A stretch of DNA of 64,000 nucleotides from the NCBI GenBank assembly GCA_016702415.1, contig JADJEA010000001.1:105001-169000 (forward strand), in the 5' to 3' direction. Of this stretch, positions 45,336 to 53,950 are shown piece after piece; the first letter of the stretch is position 1; each line of letters starts with the position of its first letter. The DNA comes from Nostocoides sp. (GTDB lineage: Bacteria > Actinomycetota > Actinomycetes > Actinomycetales > Dermatophilaceae). The position numbers were made by a program, and so were the translations under genes. Below the pieces are notes generated by a model. That model was not told the origin of the DNA, ran no database searches, and saw nothing but the letters and a program-made list of their open reading frames with translations.

Positions 45336-47408
45336 TCATCCCGCCGACGCGCGCCGCCAAGCTGCGGCGGCGAGGGGAAGGTCGCTGATCTCCCAGTCGT
45401 GATCCCCTGGCACGTCGTCGCGGTCGGCGTTGAAATAGGTGAGGAAGACGACCTTGCCGCGGAGGCGGCGAATCACCTGGCCGACGAAGGCGGCCCGCTG
45501 CTCGTCGCTGCCTTGCCACACACCGAACTCCGCGATCCCGAGGGGCTTGTGATAGGCCGCGGCCACCGCGAGCGGCCCGTCGAAGAGACGTCCCACCCCC
45601 TCGTCGGTCCACTGGTAGATATCCACCCCGAGGACGTCGACATTGGCCGCACCGGGCCAGTAGAGCCGCAACCGGTTGCGGTAGTCCCACCCCGTCAGGA
45701 TCAGCGTCCGCCGGATCATCGGGTTCCCGGTCGCGTTGATCAACCGGGCGACGTGGATGAAGGCCGCCCGGACCTCGGTCGGGGTGTAGTCGCCGGAAGC
45801 GGCCTTGGCATCCATTTCGTGCTCGTAGGCCACCCAGGTGACCCGGTCGCGCGGGAGCCGACCGAGGAAGTCCCTGATCTCGCCGTCATGGGTCCCGGCG
45901 AGAACGTCCTTGGGCGGCCGGTTGAAGGACACGACCAGGGGGGTCGACCCGGTGAACCCCTCCTTCGGCGGCCACTCCAGCGGCCGGGGTCCATAGAAAT
46001 AGCGCACCACCCCGGGTTGGCCAAGGGCCGCCCGCTGCCGCGTCAATGCGTCCGGGAAGGTCTCACCGGGGTGGGGCCACACGGCATACCCGATCTGGGT
46101 GCGGCCGACCCACGCCTGCCCGCCCGGGGGGGTGACCGCGTCGCCGGGACCCGTGTCGCCGGGCACCGGGGCCGCCGACGCCGAGCAGCCCGTGGCCAGG
46201 AGCAGCACCGCCCCGGCGACCGCGCGCCGGGTGGTTCGGCCGAGACGGCGGGAGGGAGGCGGAATCGCGGGGCTCCTGGTTCGGATCTGGCCGGCCGCCG
46301 CAGTGGCGACCGAGGGCGAAGGCGGGATCAGCTGGCGTGGCGCCATTCTGCCCCGAGGGATGCTGGCCCGAGCGGCGAGCACCAGCGGCCCCGGTCCCAC
46401 CGGCGCGGGTCCCAGCGGCGCCGGCCGGATCGGCGTGGCCTGGCTCGCGGTCTCGCCGGAGCCTTGCCGAAGGCACAGCCGCGGGGCGTCGGCCCGGCGG
46501 GCGGTGCGCCGGGCGGCGGCCTCGGCGAGGTCGTCTCCCGAAAGGCGATAGGGGTCGCGGACCACGGCGAGGCTCCGGTCGACCAGGGTCGCCCCGAGGT
46601 CGAGTTGGTGGTCGTCGACGTGCTCGGCATACCGCGACGCGCGGGGAAGGACGAGCGGACACTGCCCGGCATCGAGCGCGGTCAGGACCGATCCGACCCC
46701 GGCGTGGGTGACCACGAGATCGGCCTCGGCGAACTGCGCGGCGAGGTCCGCGTGCGGGAGGAGCGTGACGGCGCGGCCGATGGGCGGGGCGGTCGCGGTC
46801 GAGCCCACCTGCCAGAGGATGTCGGCACCGCGCGGCAGCAGCGGCACCAGGGCGCGCACGGCCCGGGAGAAGTCGAACCGCTCGGTGCCGAGCGTGACGA
46901 CGACCTTGCGGATGGGGGTCGGCGCGGCCAATTCGGGCGCGAAGCTCTCGAAGAGCGAGCCGCTCGGGGACCAGCGGGGGTCCGACCCGCCGCGCGGAGC
47001 CTGGACGTGCATCCGCACCCCGGGCGTGAGTTCCATGATCCGGCCCGTCAACGACAGCGTTCCGGTCCGGGTGGCGCTCTCGATGAAGTGCCCGACGGCA
47101 CCGCGCAGAATCGCCGCCTGGACATAGGGGACCGTCAACGCGGCCCCCGTCGAGACGACCATCGACGGACGGACCCGCCGGGCGATGGCGTTGGCAAGGG
47201 GGACCGACGCCAGGACCCGCCCGAGCTGACGGGTCTGGACCGGGGGCACCCAGATGACGTCCTCACCCGCAAGCAGGGAGGTCGTCTGCGGCGTCCGGGC
47301 CGTCACCCAGACCCGGTCGCACGGGAGGTCGGCGATCCGGCGAACCCACTCGAGAAGTTCCTGGAGGTGGCCTCCGGGGGTCGCGGTCAGCAGGACGCGC
47401 TCGTTCAT
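45336..47408 (-). CDS. Glycosyltransferase-TM-GH26-like glycosidase fusion
   Basis: 690 residues from ATG 47408. Residues 1-~345 are a PssD/PssE (Alg14-Alg13)-like glycosyltransferase: 'TATPGGHLQELLEWV', 'VVVTLGTERFDF' and 'LVVTHAGVGSVLTALDAG'. A Pro-rich linker follows, then a hydrophobic segment with lipobox 'LLLATGC' at ~393-408. Residues ~425-690 resemble GH26: 'WVAYEHEMD' (acid/base Glu near 528) and 'GIAEFGVW' (nucleophile Glu near 626). No stop or frame change separates the parts. It may be a real membrane-spanning fusion or two genes with an internal start (ATG at 46346). Overlaps the GT2 gene by 4 bp. Confidence 0.8.
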   Translation of the reverse strand: MNERVLLTATPGGHLQELLEWVRRIADLPCDRVWVTARTPQTTSLLAGEDVIWVPPVQTRQLGRVLASVPLANAIARRVRPSMVVSTGAALTVPYVQAAILRGAVGHFIESATRTGTLSLTGRIMELTPGVRMHVQAPRGGSDPRWSPSGSLFESFAPELAAPTPIRKVVVTLGTERFDFSRAVRALVPLLPRGADILWQVGSTATAPPIGRAVTLLPHADLAAQFAEADLVVTHAGVGSVLTALDAGQCPLVLPRASRYAEHVDDHQLDLGATLVDRSLAVVRDPYRLSGDDLAEAAARRTARRADAPRLCLRQGSGETASQATPIRPAPLGPAPVGPGPLVLAARASIPRGRMAPRQLIPPSPSVATAAAGQIRTRSPAIPPPSRRLGRTTRRAVAGAVLLLATGCSASAAPVPGDTGPGDAVTPPGGQAWVGRTQIGYAVWPHPGETFPDALTRQRAALGQPGVVRYFYGPRPLEWPPKEGFTGSTPLVVSFNRPPKDVLAGTHDGEIRDFLGRLPRDRVTWVAYEHEMDAKAASGDYTPTEVRAAFIHVARLINATGNPMIRRTLILTGWDYRNRLRLYWPGAANVDVLGVDIYQWTDEGVGRLFDGPLAVAAAYHKPLGIAEFGVWQGSDEQRAAFVGQVIRRLRGKVVFLTYFNADRDDVPGDHDWEISDLPLAAAAWRRASAG

Positions 47409-48325
47409 ACTCCCCTCCCGTATCGGTGCAGGACGTTCATGACCCACTCGCTCGAGGGCGGATACACAGCAACGGGTATGGCGATCCAGGCCCGCCACTG
47501 GACGGGCCGGGTCCGCAGGGCCGCCCCCGCCAGACCGCAGGCGCGGCCGCGATGACCCAGGGCCGCCTCGCCGAAGGCGAGTTGCCCGTAGACCCGTGAC
47601 CGGCCGATCCGGTCACCCCGGATCTCGGGATGGCGCTGGAGCATCCACCCGAGCGAGGCATTGCGGCCTGCCCAGCGCCGTGCGAAGAACGAGCCGCGCC
47701 CCCAGCTGACGACCACGAGCGGTTCGTCGACGTGGACGATGTCGCCCTCCTTGGCGACCCGCAGCAGCAGATCCCAGTCCTCGTTCTGGCTGCCGGGCGC
47801 GGTCTCGTCGACCAGGCCGAGGCGGACCAACGCCCCCCTGTCGAACAGGAAGCTCGACGAGTGCAGCATTGCCATCCGGGAGCGCAATAGCGCCGCCACC
47901 CCGACGCGGTCGGTCCCGGCCAGGCGGTCGCTGAGCCGACCGTCGAAGTCGACGGTCATCGCCGTCGTGACGAGGGTCGGTCTCCCGGCGGCGACATAGG
48001 CCGCCACCTGGGCACTGAGCTTGTCCTGCCGCCACCAGTCGTCGTCGTCGAGGAAGGCCACGAGCGCACCGGTGGCGGCGAGGATGCCGGTGTTGCGCGC
48101 GCCCGCCAGGCCCTCGGTGCGGGTGTTGGTGACGACGCGTACCCGGCCGGGGAACTCCTCGAGCAAGCCATCCTCGGGCTTGGTCCCGTCGTAGACCACG
48201 AGGACATCGAGCGGGCCGAGATAGTCCTGGACGAGGGCGGAGCGGATGGCCCGGCGCAGCAACTGTGGCCGGTTCCGGGTGGGGATGACGACGGTGACAG
48301 CCGGGAGGGTGGTCGGCAGCGTCAT
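47405..48325 (-). CDS. Family 2 glycosyltransferase
   Basis: 306 residues from ATG 48325. GT-A fold: 'VTVVIPTRNRPQLLRRAI', 'EGLAGARNTGILAATG' and the metal-binding 'FLDDDDWWRQDKL'; 'SQNEDWDLLLRVAKEGD' carries the acceptor-side ED motif. Transfers a sugar from a nucleotide donor to a growing glycan on the inner membrane face. Overlaps both its neighbours by 4 bp in the minus-strand arm of the polysaccharide cluster. Confidence 0.92.
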   Translation of the reverse strand: MTLPTTLPAVTVVIPTRNRPQLLRRAIRSALVQDYLGPLDVLVVYDGTKPEDGLLEEFPGRVRVVTNTRTEGLAGARNTGILAATGALVAFLDDDDWWRQDKLSAQVAAYVAAGRPTLVTTAMTVDFDGRLSDRLAGTDRVGVAALLRSRMAMLHSSSFLFDRGALVRLGLVDETAPGSQNEDWDLLLRVAKEGDIVHVDEPLVVVSWGRGSFFARRWAGRNASLGWMLQRHPEIRGDRIGRSRVYGQLAFGEAALGHRGRACGLAGAALRTRPVQWRAWIAIPVAVYPPSSEWVMNVLHRYGRGV

Positions 48326-49320
48326 GGTGCGGTCCGCAACGGATAGCCGTAGTGGGCCAGCAGCGGTGCCGTCAGCGCGGTGACCATCCGGGCGTCGGCG
48401 GCGGGCAGCCCGGTGCGCCAGTCCTCGTCCGGTCGCAAGGCGATCGTCCCCCGGGCGAAGCGCAGCGGGTTGCCGGAGCAGCTGTGCTGCGGTGTCACTT
48501 CGAGGGTATGCCGCGTCAACCCCACCCGGGGCGGCGCACCGTCGATCCCGGCGAACCGCTGGATCCACGCCACCCGGCCGACCGGGTCGGCGATGAAATC
48601 CTCGTAGCGCAGCCGCGCCACCGCGGCGCCGCGCAGCCTCAACGCCTCGACGGCCGAGTTGTGGATGCTCCAGTGTCGGGCGGTCTTGGCGGGGGTGTAG
48701 CGGGTCATGAATTGCCCGTCGGCATCGCGGGCCTCGGGACGGCGCACGCGCTTGGTCCAGGCGTAGGCGACGGCTCGGGAATCCCGGACGCAGTGCAGCA
48801 CGCGCACATCGAGGCGCTGGCTGGACAGGAGGGCGTGGACGAGAGAGGGCTGCTTGCTCGAATCGACGACCAGGTGGGCACCGCTGACCGTCGTCGCCGC
48901 CTCGTAGATGCGCTCGTAGTGCCAGCGGTAGTCCTCCAGATCGTGGCGGAAGCTCCCCGCCGCCGCGGGCGGTGCCCCGATCCGGGGGATATTGGCCACC
49001 CGGTCCACCCGCGCCTTGAGGACGGCCATCCGCCGGGCGTCCACCCGGTCCCATCCGCCGAAGGCGAGGGACCCGACCTCCTGCCAGAACGGGCAGCGGC
49101 CGAACGGCATACCGCATCCGCAGAGTTCGTCGCGGACCAGGCCGCGCTCCCAAAGGTGGACCACCTCACCGAGGGCGGCCATCGTCACCCCGTCCGCGAG
49201 CGCGCATTCCACGAGCGTGGTCCCGCTGCGGCCCAAACCGGCGAGCGCGAGCACCCGGATACGGAGCGGGTTGTCGACGTCGTGTTGCAGCGCCGCCCGC
49301 GGATCGCCGGCGACGGTCAT
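48322..49320 (-). CDS. Sulfotransferase (minus arm of the polysaccharide cluster)
   Basis: 332 residues from ATG 49320. PAPS 5'-phosphosulfate loop 'LAGLGRSGTTLVECALAD' and 3'-phosphate motif 'VLHCVRDSRAVAYAWTKR'. A Cys-rich stretch 'CGCGMPFGRCPFW' follows the first motif. It should transfer sulfate from PAPS to a hydroxyl group, probably on the cluster's glycan. Starts 8 bp after the PKD-protein stop and overlaps the GT2 gene by 4 bp. Confidence 0.9.
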   Translation of the reverse strand: MTVAGDPRAALQHDVDNPLRIRVLALAGLGRSGTTLVECALADGVTMAALGEVVHLWERGLVRDELCGCGMPFGRCPFWQEVGSLAFGGWDRVDARRMAVLKARVDRVANIPRIGAPPAAAGSFRHDLEDYRWHYERIYEAATTVSGAHLVVDSSKQPSLVHALLSSQRLDVRVLHCVRDSRAVAYAWTKRVRRPEARDADGQFMTRYTPAKTARHWSIHNSAVEALRLRGAAVARLRYEDFIADPVGRVAWIQRFAGIDGAPPRVGLTRHTLEVTPQHSCSGNPLRFARGTIALRPDEDWRTGLPAADARMVTALTAPLLAHYGYPLRTAP

Positions 49321-49327
49321 CACGGCG

Positions 49328-52300
49328 TCACCGCCGCAGCTCGATGCTCCACGCGACGGTGGAGTTGAGCAGGCCGCTGACGCTACCCCGGTCGCCGCCG
49401 ACGGAGCCGGCACTCGTCGGACGGTCGACGACGATCGCCGCGCTGCGGCTGGTGCCCATCTCCGCGAAGCTCTCGACACGCGCCGTGGTCCCGGACGGCG
49501 GGCTCCAGTCGGCGGTGCCATAGCTGGACGAGCCGTAGATCTCCACGAGCACCCCGCCACCGGGCGAGGTCAACCGCGGGCTGGTCGCGGCGGACCACCA
49601 CGCCGTCGCAAAGGCGATCTGGGCGATCGGGGCCGTCGCCGAGACTCCGCGATAGACCGACATCGTCAGAGTCGAGGCCACGGTGGAGCGCAATTGCACC
49701 GGCACCGTGGTCCCGGCGTCCCCGGCGGACGCCACCTTCGACCAGATGTATGCCGTGAGCCCGTTCGACGTCGTCGACCCGGCGACCGTCCACCCGGCCG
49801 GTGCCGTCGGCCGGGCGCTACCGCTGGCGAAGGTCCCGCTCAGGAGGAGCAGGTCACCGGAGCGGACGTCCGTCGGGACCGCCGCCGCGGGCGCCGAGGT
49901 CACGCCACTGGTTGCCGTGGACGCAATGTGGGTGACCTCGGCGACCGGGTCGGAGGCGACCACCGAGATCGCGCGGGTCGCGCTCAACCCGGTGGAGTCG
50001 GTGACGGTGAGGGTGACGGTGTAGGTGCCGGCCGCGGCATACGCATGGGTGGTCGTGATCCCGGTGGCGGCCGCGCTCCCGTCGCCGAAGTCCCAGGAGT
50101 AGGTCAGGGCGTCGCCGTTGACGTCGGTCGAGGCAGAGGCATCGAGGGTGCACCTGAGGTCCTTGCAGTCGGCCGCGGCGGCGGCGACCGGGGCGGTCGG
50201 TGGTGCCTTGACCGTCACTGGCGTCGTGGAACTCCCGGACATCCCCGTCGGGTCGGTGACGGTGAGGCGGATGGTGTAGGAGCCGGGGTCGGCATAGGTG
50301 TGACTGCCTGTGGCCGTCGTCTGGGCGGGGGTCCCGTCGCCGAAGTCCCACGAGTAGGTCAGCGCGCCCCCCTCGGGGTCACTGGAGCGGGTGGCGTCGA
50401 CGGTGCAGACGAGGTTGGCGCAGGTAACCCCGGCGACGGCGGCCGGGGGCTGGCTCGGGACTGGCCCCACGAAGGTCGCGGTGCCGCCGAGGTCGGACCC
50501 GACGGTCAGGGTCGCCCCGGTGCCCAGGGTCGTGCCGGCCAGCGAACGCTTGACCACGGTGGTGGGTGAGGTGACCTGATAGAGCACCCCGTCGGCATAG
50601 AAGAGGCCCTTGGTGGAGCCGAAGCCCGAGGTCGTCAGGACGTTCTCGTTGGCGCCGACGACGCCGCTGTCGACGTTGAACCAGCGCCAGAACAGGCCGT
50701 CGTTGCCCGAGCGGGTGTAATAGATGCGGTCCCCGGCGTAGGTCATCCCGGTGATGGACGGCAGCTGGCCATAGAAGGTGACGGTCGACCCGTCGTAGGT
50801 GTTGCCACTGCCGGTGTCGACGGACATCCAGACCGGGTCGTGGTAGGGGTTCAGCTCGGTGGCCTGGCCGAGCACGGCGCCGTTGAAGGACCGGCGGTAC
50901 ATCGTCCCGGTCGACCAGCCGTAGAACAGTTGCCCACCGGCATAGAACGCGCCGCGGACCTTGGTCCAGTCCAGACCCATGGCCGGGACGTCGCCACCGG
51001 CGCCGGTGTCGGTGCCGGTGAAGGCCGTCGCCGAGAGGCCGGTCCCCGAGCCCGAACGGCCCGCGACGAAGACCCGCCCAGGCAGGGAGAGGAGGGCGTC
51101 GGAGGCCGGGGCGGCACCGCCGGCGACGCGGAACTGGGCCAGCCGCGGGCGCTTGTAGAGGTAGTTGCCGATCCACTCGGTGTCGCTACCGACCCAGACG
51201 TTGCCGTCGGTCACCGTGAGGGCGCTCGCGCCCATGCCGCGCGGGTTGCGCCCGGGGTTCCAGCTCAGGGGCAGGCCGCTGTCGGGATCCAAGGCCGCGA
51301 GGCCGGGGCGGGCGACGGCTCCGCTGCCGGCCCGGTCGATGCCATTGGGGTTGTTGAGCCAGCGCTGGTGCCCGCCGACATAGACCGCGGTCCCCGAGGC
51401 GGCGACGCTCAGGAGGGTGTCGCCCCCGGTCACGTCGGACCAGGTGGGCGCGAGCCCGGTGCCGGTCGCACCGACATCCCACCGGGTGGCGGAGTCGCAG
51501 TAGGTCCCGGCATACCCGCCACCGGTGGTGACGATGACGAAGAAGCGCCCGTCGGGGTTGAAGGCGACGTCGCGGACATAGGTGTCGAAGCTGCGGTAGG
51601 AGCACAGGGGGACAAAGGCGTCGGTGGCCCAGTCGGCAACCGTCGCGGTGGCGCCCAAGTTGACGAGAACGGCCTGGACCCGGTCGGCGCCATTGGCCTT
51701 GCGGAAGTTGCCGACCACGGCGAGCTTGGTGGCGTCCGGGGAGACGTCCAACGCGAAGGCCCCGATCGGTGCCTGCGCCCCGGTCCCGGAGTTGTTGTGG
51801 TGCTCGGTTAGCTGCACGGTCAGATAGGGGTCGAGGGCACCGGTGGTGGCGTTGAGGGTGGCCAACCCGGAATGCGCAACCCCGCCGGCCGTAGCGAAGG
51901 TCCCGCCGACGACGAGCCGGGAGCCGGCCCGCTCCAGGTCGCGAACCACCCCGTCGAAGCCCGCCGACTTAAAGCCGGCGATCGCACGCCCGGTCGAGGC
52001 GTCCAGGAGGGCGACCCGGCGACTGACGATGCCGCCGGCATTGGTGAACTGGCCGCCGACATAGACCGTGCCGTCGCTGGGGCCCGGGGCCAGGGCATAG
52101 ACGTCGCCGTCGAGACCGGCATCGAAACCGGGCAGAGGCGTCCCGGTGGCGTCGAAGGCGACGAGTTTGTTGGCCGTGGCCGCGGTCCCATTGGGGGCGG
52201 AGACCTGGGTGAAGGTCCCGCCGGCCAGGGTCACCGACCCGACCTCGAGGACCGCATTGACGGTGCCGTCGAGGATCCACGGGGTCTTGGCCGTGGGGAC

Positions 52301-52399
52301 CGCCGAGACCACGACGGGCTGGACCGGATCGGCCATGGCGAGCGGCGCGGCCAGGCCGAGCAGGGCAATGGTCGTGACAATGGATTTCTTGATGCCCAC
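49328..52399 (-). CDS. Secreted beta-propeller and PKD-domain protein
   Basis: 1023 residues from GTG 52399. Signal peptide 'IVTTIALLGLAAPLAMA'. The N-terminal ~630 residues contain propeller-like units ('VYVGGQFTNAGGIVSRR', 'RLVVGGTFATAGGVAHS'). Two PKD domains follow ('LTYSWDFGDGTPAQTTATG', 'LTYSWDFGDGSAAAT'), then a beta-rich C-terminal domain. No sortase or TM anchor. Probably an extracellular adhesin or glycan-binding matrix protein secreted with the polysaccharide. First gene of the minus arm. Confidence 0.85.
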   Translation of the reverse strand: MGIKKSIVTTIALLGLAAPLAMADPVQPVVVSAVPTAKTPWILDGTVNAVLEVGSVTLAGGTFTQVSAPNGTAATANKLVAFDATGTPLPGFDAGLDGDVYALAPGPSDGTVYVGGQFTNAGGIVSRRVALLDASTGRAIAGFKSAGFDGVVRDLERAGSRLVVGGTFATAGGVAHSGLATLNATTGALDPYLTVQLTEHHNNSGTGAQAPIGAFALDVSPDATKLAVVGNFRKANGADRVQAVLVNLGATATVADWATDAFVPLCSYRSFDTYVRDVAFNPDGRFFVIVTTGGGYAGTYCDSATRWDVGATGTGLAPTWSDVTGGDTLLSVAASGTAVYVGGHQRWLNNPNGIDRAGSGAVARPGLAALDPDSGLPLSWNPGRNPRGMGASALTVTDGNVWVGSDTEWIGNYLYKRPRLAQFRVAGGAAPASDALLSLPGRVFVAGRSGSGTGLSATAFTGTDTGAGGDVPAMGLDWTKVRGAFYAGGQLFYGWSTGTMYRRSFNGAVLGQATELNPYHDPVWMSVDTGSGNTYDGSTVTFYGQLPSITGMTYAGDRIYYTRSGNDGLFWRWFNVDSGVVGANENVLTTSGFGSTKGLFYADGVLYQVTSPTTVVKRSLAGTTLGTGATLTVGSDLGGTATFVGPVPSQPPAAVAGVTCANLVCTVDATRSSDPEGGALTYSWDFGDGTPAQTTATGSHTYADPGSYTIRLTVTDPTGMSGSSTTPVTVKAPPTAPVAAAAADCKDLRCTLDASASTDVNGDALTYSWDFGDGSAAATGITTTHAYAAAGTYTVTLTVTDSTGLSATRAISVVASDPVAEVTHIASTATSGVTSAPAAAVPTDVRSGDLLLLSGTFASGSARPTAPAGWTVAGSTTSNGLTAYIWSKVASAGDAGTTVPVQLRSTVASTLTMSVYRGVSATAPIAQIAFATAWWSAATSPRLTSPGGGVLVEIYGSSSYGTADWSPPSGTTARVESFAEMGTSRSAAIVVDRPTSAGSVGGDRGSVSGLLNSTVAWSIELRR

Positions 52400-52711
52400 G
52401 CGCGTTCCTCACCTTCGGTACGGCGGTTTTCCCTCCCGCGGGGCACTCACCTATTACCGACGAGTAACACTATTGAGAGGCCGGGACGGGCGCTGGAACG
52501 CCGCCATACGTGCTCTGACCGGCGAGGTTACCCCGATTACCCCGGAAATAGTCAACGGGCGTCCGATCGGTGAACAATGTTATCGACCGGCGTGTATTAC
52601 TCATCAGTAGTAACTTGGTATTGCCCATCCGTGCGTTTCCCTGGCGTGCGTCGAGCCGTACACTCGCCAGGGCCCCGGCGACCTCGAGGCGAGCCGGAGT
52701 GAGGAGGACCC
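52400..52711. promoter_or_regulatory. Divergent regulatory region of the polysaccharide cluster
   Basis: This 312-bp gap holds no gene. It is AT-rich relative to the flanks and has two related palindromes: TTAC-N6-GTAA (52454-52467) and TTACT-N7-AGTAA (52597-52613), each near one of the two divergent starts. They look like operator sites for one regulator controlling both arms. No regulator gene is adjacent. Confidence 0.55.
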
Positions 52712-53950
52712 ATGACGACGAGCCCGCTGGTGGCGACCGTCGATACGGGGCTGTATGGACGTGTCCTGCGCCGTGGCTTGCCGTGGATCCTCCTGCCCGC
52801 CCTCGTCGGCGCGGCGCTGGGATGGGGGATCGGGGCCCTGGTCACTCCGGCCTACTCCGCCCATGCCCGGGTTCTCGTCACCCAGATCGCGGGACTGACC
52901 CAGGTGAGCGGGCAGCGCAGCGTCGATCCCGGGCTCAATCTCGACACCGAAGCCCAACTGGCCACGTCCAATTCCGTCGCGGCTCCGGTGGGGGATGCCC
53001 TCGGCCTCGAGGCCTGGCAGGTGCGCCGCAAGACCTCGATCACGGTCCCGCCCAATAGCGCGGTCCTGGTCGTGACCTATACCGACTCCTCGCCCGAGCG
53101 CGCGGTGACCGGAGCGGACGGGCTGGCCAAGAGCTATCTCCAGCAGCGGACCGCCACCGCCGAGGCGATCCGCACCGAGTCCACCCGACAGGTCGGGGAG
53201 GATCTCACCGCCGCCCGGACCGCCGCAAACGAGGCGGAGAGCCGGGCCGCCAAGACCAAGACCGGCACGGTCGATGCGACCCTGGCCCAGCTCGACGTGC
53301 AGGCGAAGCTGGACCGGGTCACCTCGTTGCAGGGGAGCCTGGACGCGCTCGCGGTGGTCAACACCTCGGGCGGCCGGGTCATCGAGTCGGCCCGCCAGCC
53401 GACCGGGCCGAGCGTGCCCAACCGGCCGCTGCTCATCGTCAGCCTCGCCGCGCTCGGACTCCTCCTCGGGCTCTCCCTCGCCCTGCTGCGGGAGCGGTCC
53501 AATAGCGCCCTGCGCACCGCCACCGACGTCCGGCGCGAACTCGGCGTGCCCCTGCTCGGCCGCATCGACGCGACCCGCAAACTCATCCGCGACGAGCAGC
53601 TCGAGCACGTGAGCCGACAGTTGGCGGACCTGGTCCCGGCGGACGCGGGGTACGAGATCGTCGGACAGCACACCGATCTCGTCCACGCCGCCGTGGCCGA
53701 ACTCACGCCCCCGCCCGTGCGCCGTCCCTCCCTGGGTCAGCGGTATGCCGTGCTCGTCCTCTCCGCCGGCGACGCCCGGTCGGCGCCGGCCCGCGTCGTC
53801 ATGGACGGCGTCGCCAACCGTGGCTATCGCGTGGTCGGGGCCGTGGTCGTCGAGCGCCGGTCCGAGTCCGGGGGCGACGACGGCGAGGGGTCGCCCTCCC
53901 CCGCACGCGGGGCGAACCCCGGCGAGGCGAGGGATCGCGCGGGGGGGTGA
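52712..53950 (+). CDS. Wzz-like polysaccharide chain-length determinant
   Basis: 412 residues from ATG 52712 with GAGGAGGA site. Two TM helices (~28-48 and ~243-263) flank a periplasm-like coiled-coil domain. The second TM is followed by 'ALRTATDVRRELGVPLLGRI', as in Wzz/BY-kinase proteins. The C-terminal cytoplasmic part resembles a Rossmann domain but lacks a Walker A motif, so there is no tyrosine-kinase activity. It should regulate chain length in a Wzy-dependent pathway. First gene of the plus arm; overlaps the Wzy-like gene by 4 bp. Confidence 0.85.
   Translation: MTTSPLVATVDTGLYGRVLRRGLPWILLPALVGAALGWGIGALVTPAYSAHARVLVTQIAGLTQVSGQRSVDPGLNLDTEAQLATSNSVAAPVGDALGLEAWQVRRKTSITVPPNSAVLVVTYTDSSPERAVTGADGLAKSYLQQRTATAEAIRTESTRQVGEDLTAARTAANEAESRAAKTKTGTVDATLAQLDVQAKLDRVTSLQGSLDALAVVNTSGGRVIESARQPTGPSVPNRPLLIVSLAALGLLLGLSLALLRERSNSALRTATDVRRELGVPLLGRIDATRKLIRDEQLEHVSRQLADLVPADAGYEIVGQHTDLVHAAVAELTPPPVRRPSLGQRYAVLVLSAGDARSAPARVVMDGVANRGYRVVGAVVVERRSESGGDDGEGSPSPARGANPGEARDRAGG

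Noticed and set aside
53711..53910. BY-kinase (tyrosine kinase) domain at the end of the Wzz-like protein
   Set aside because: A Rossmann-like strand is visible but there is no Walker A motif or tyrosine cluster.
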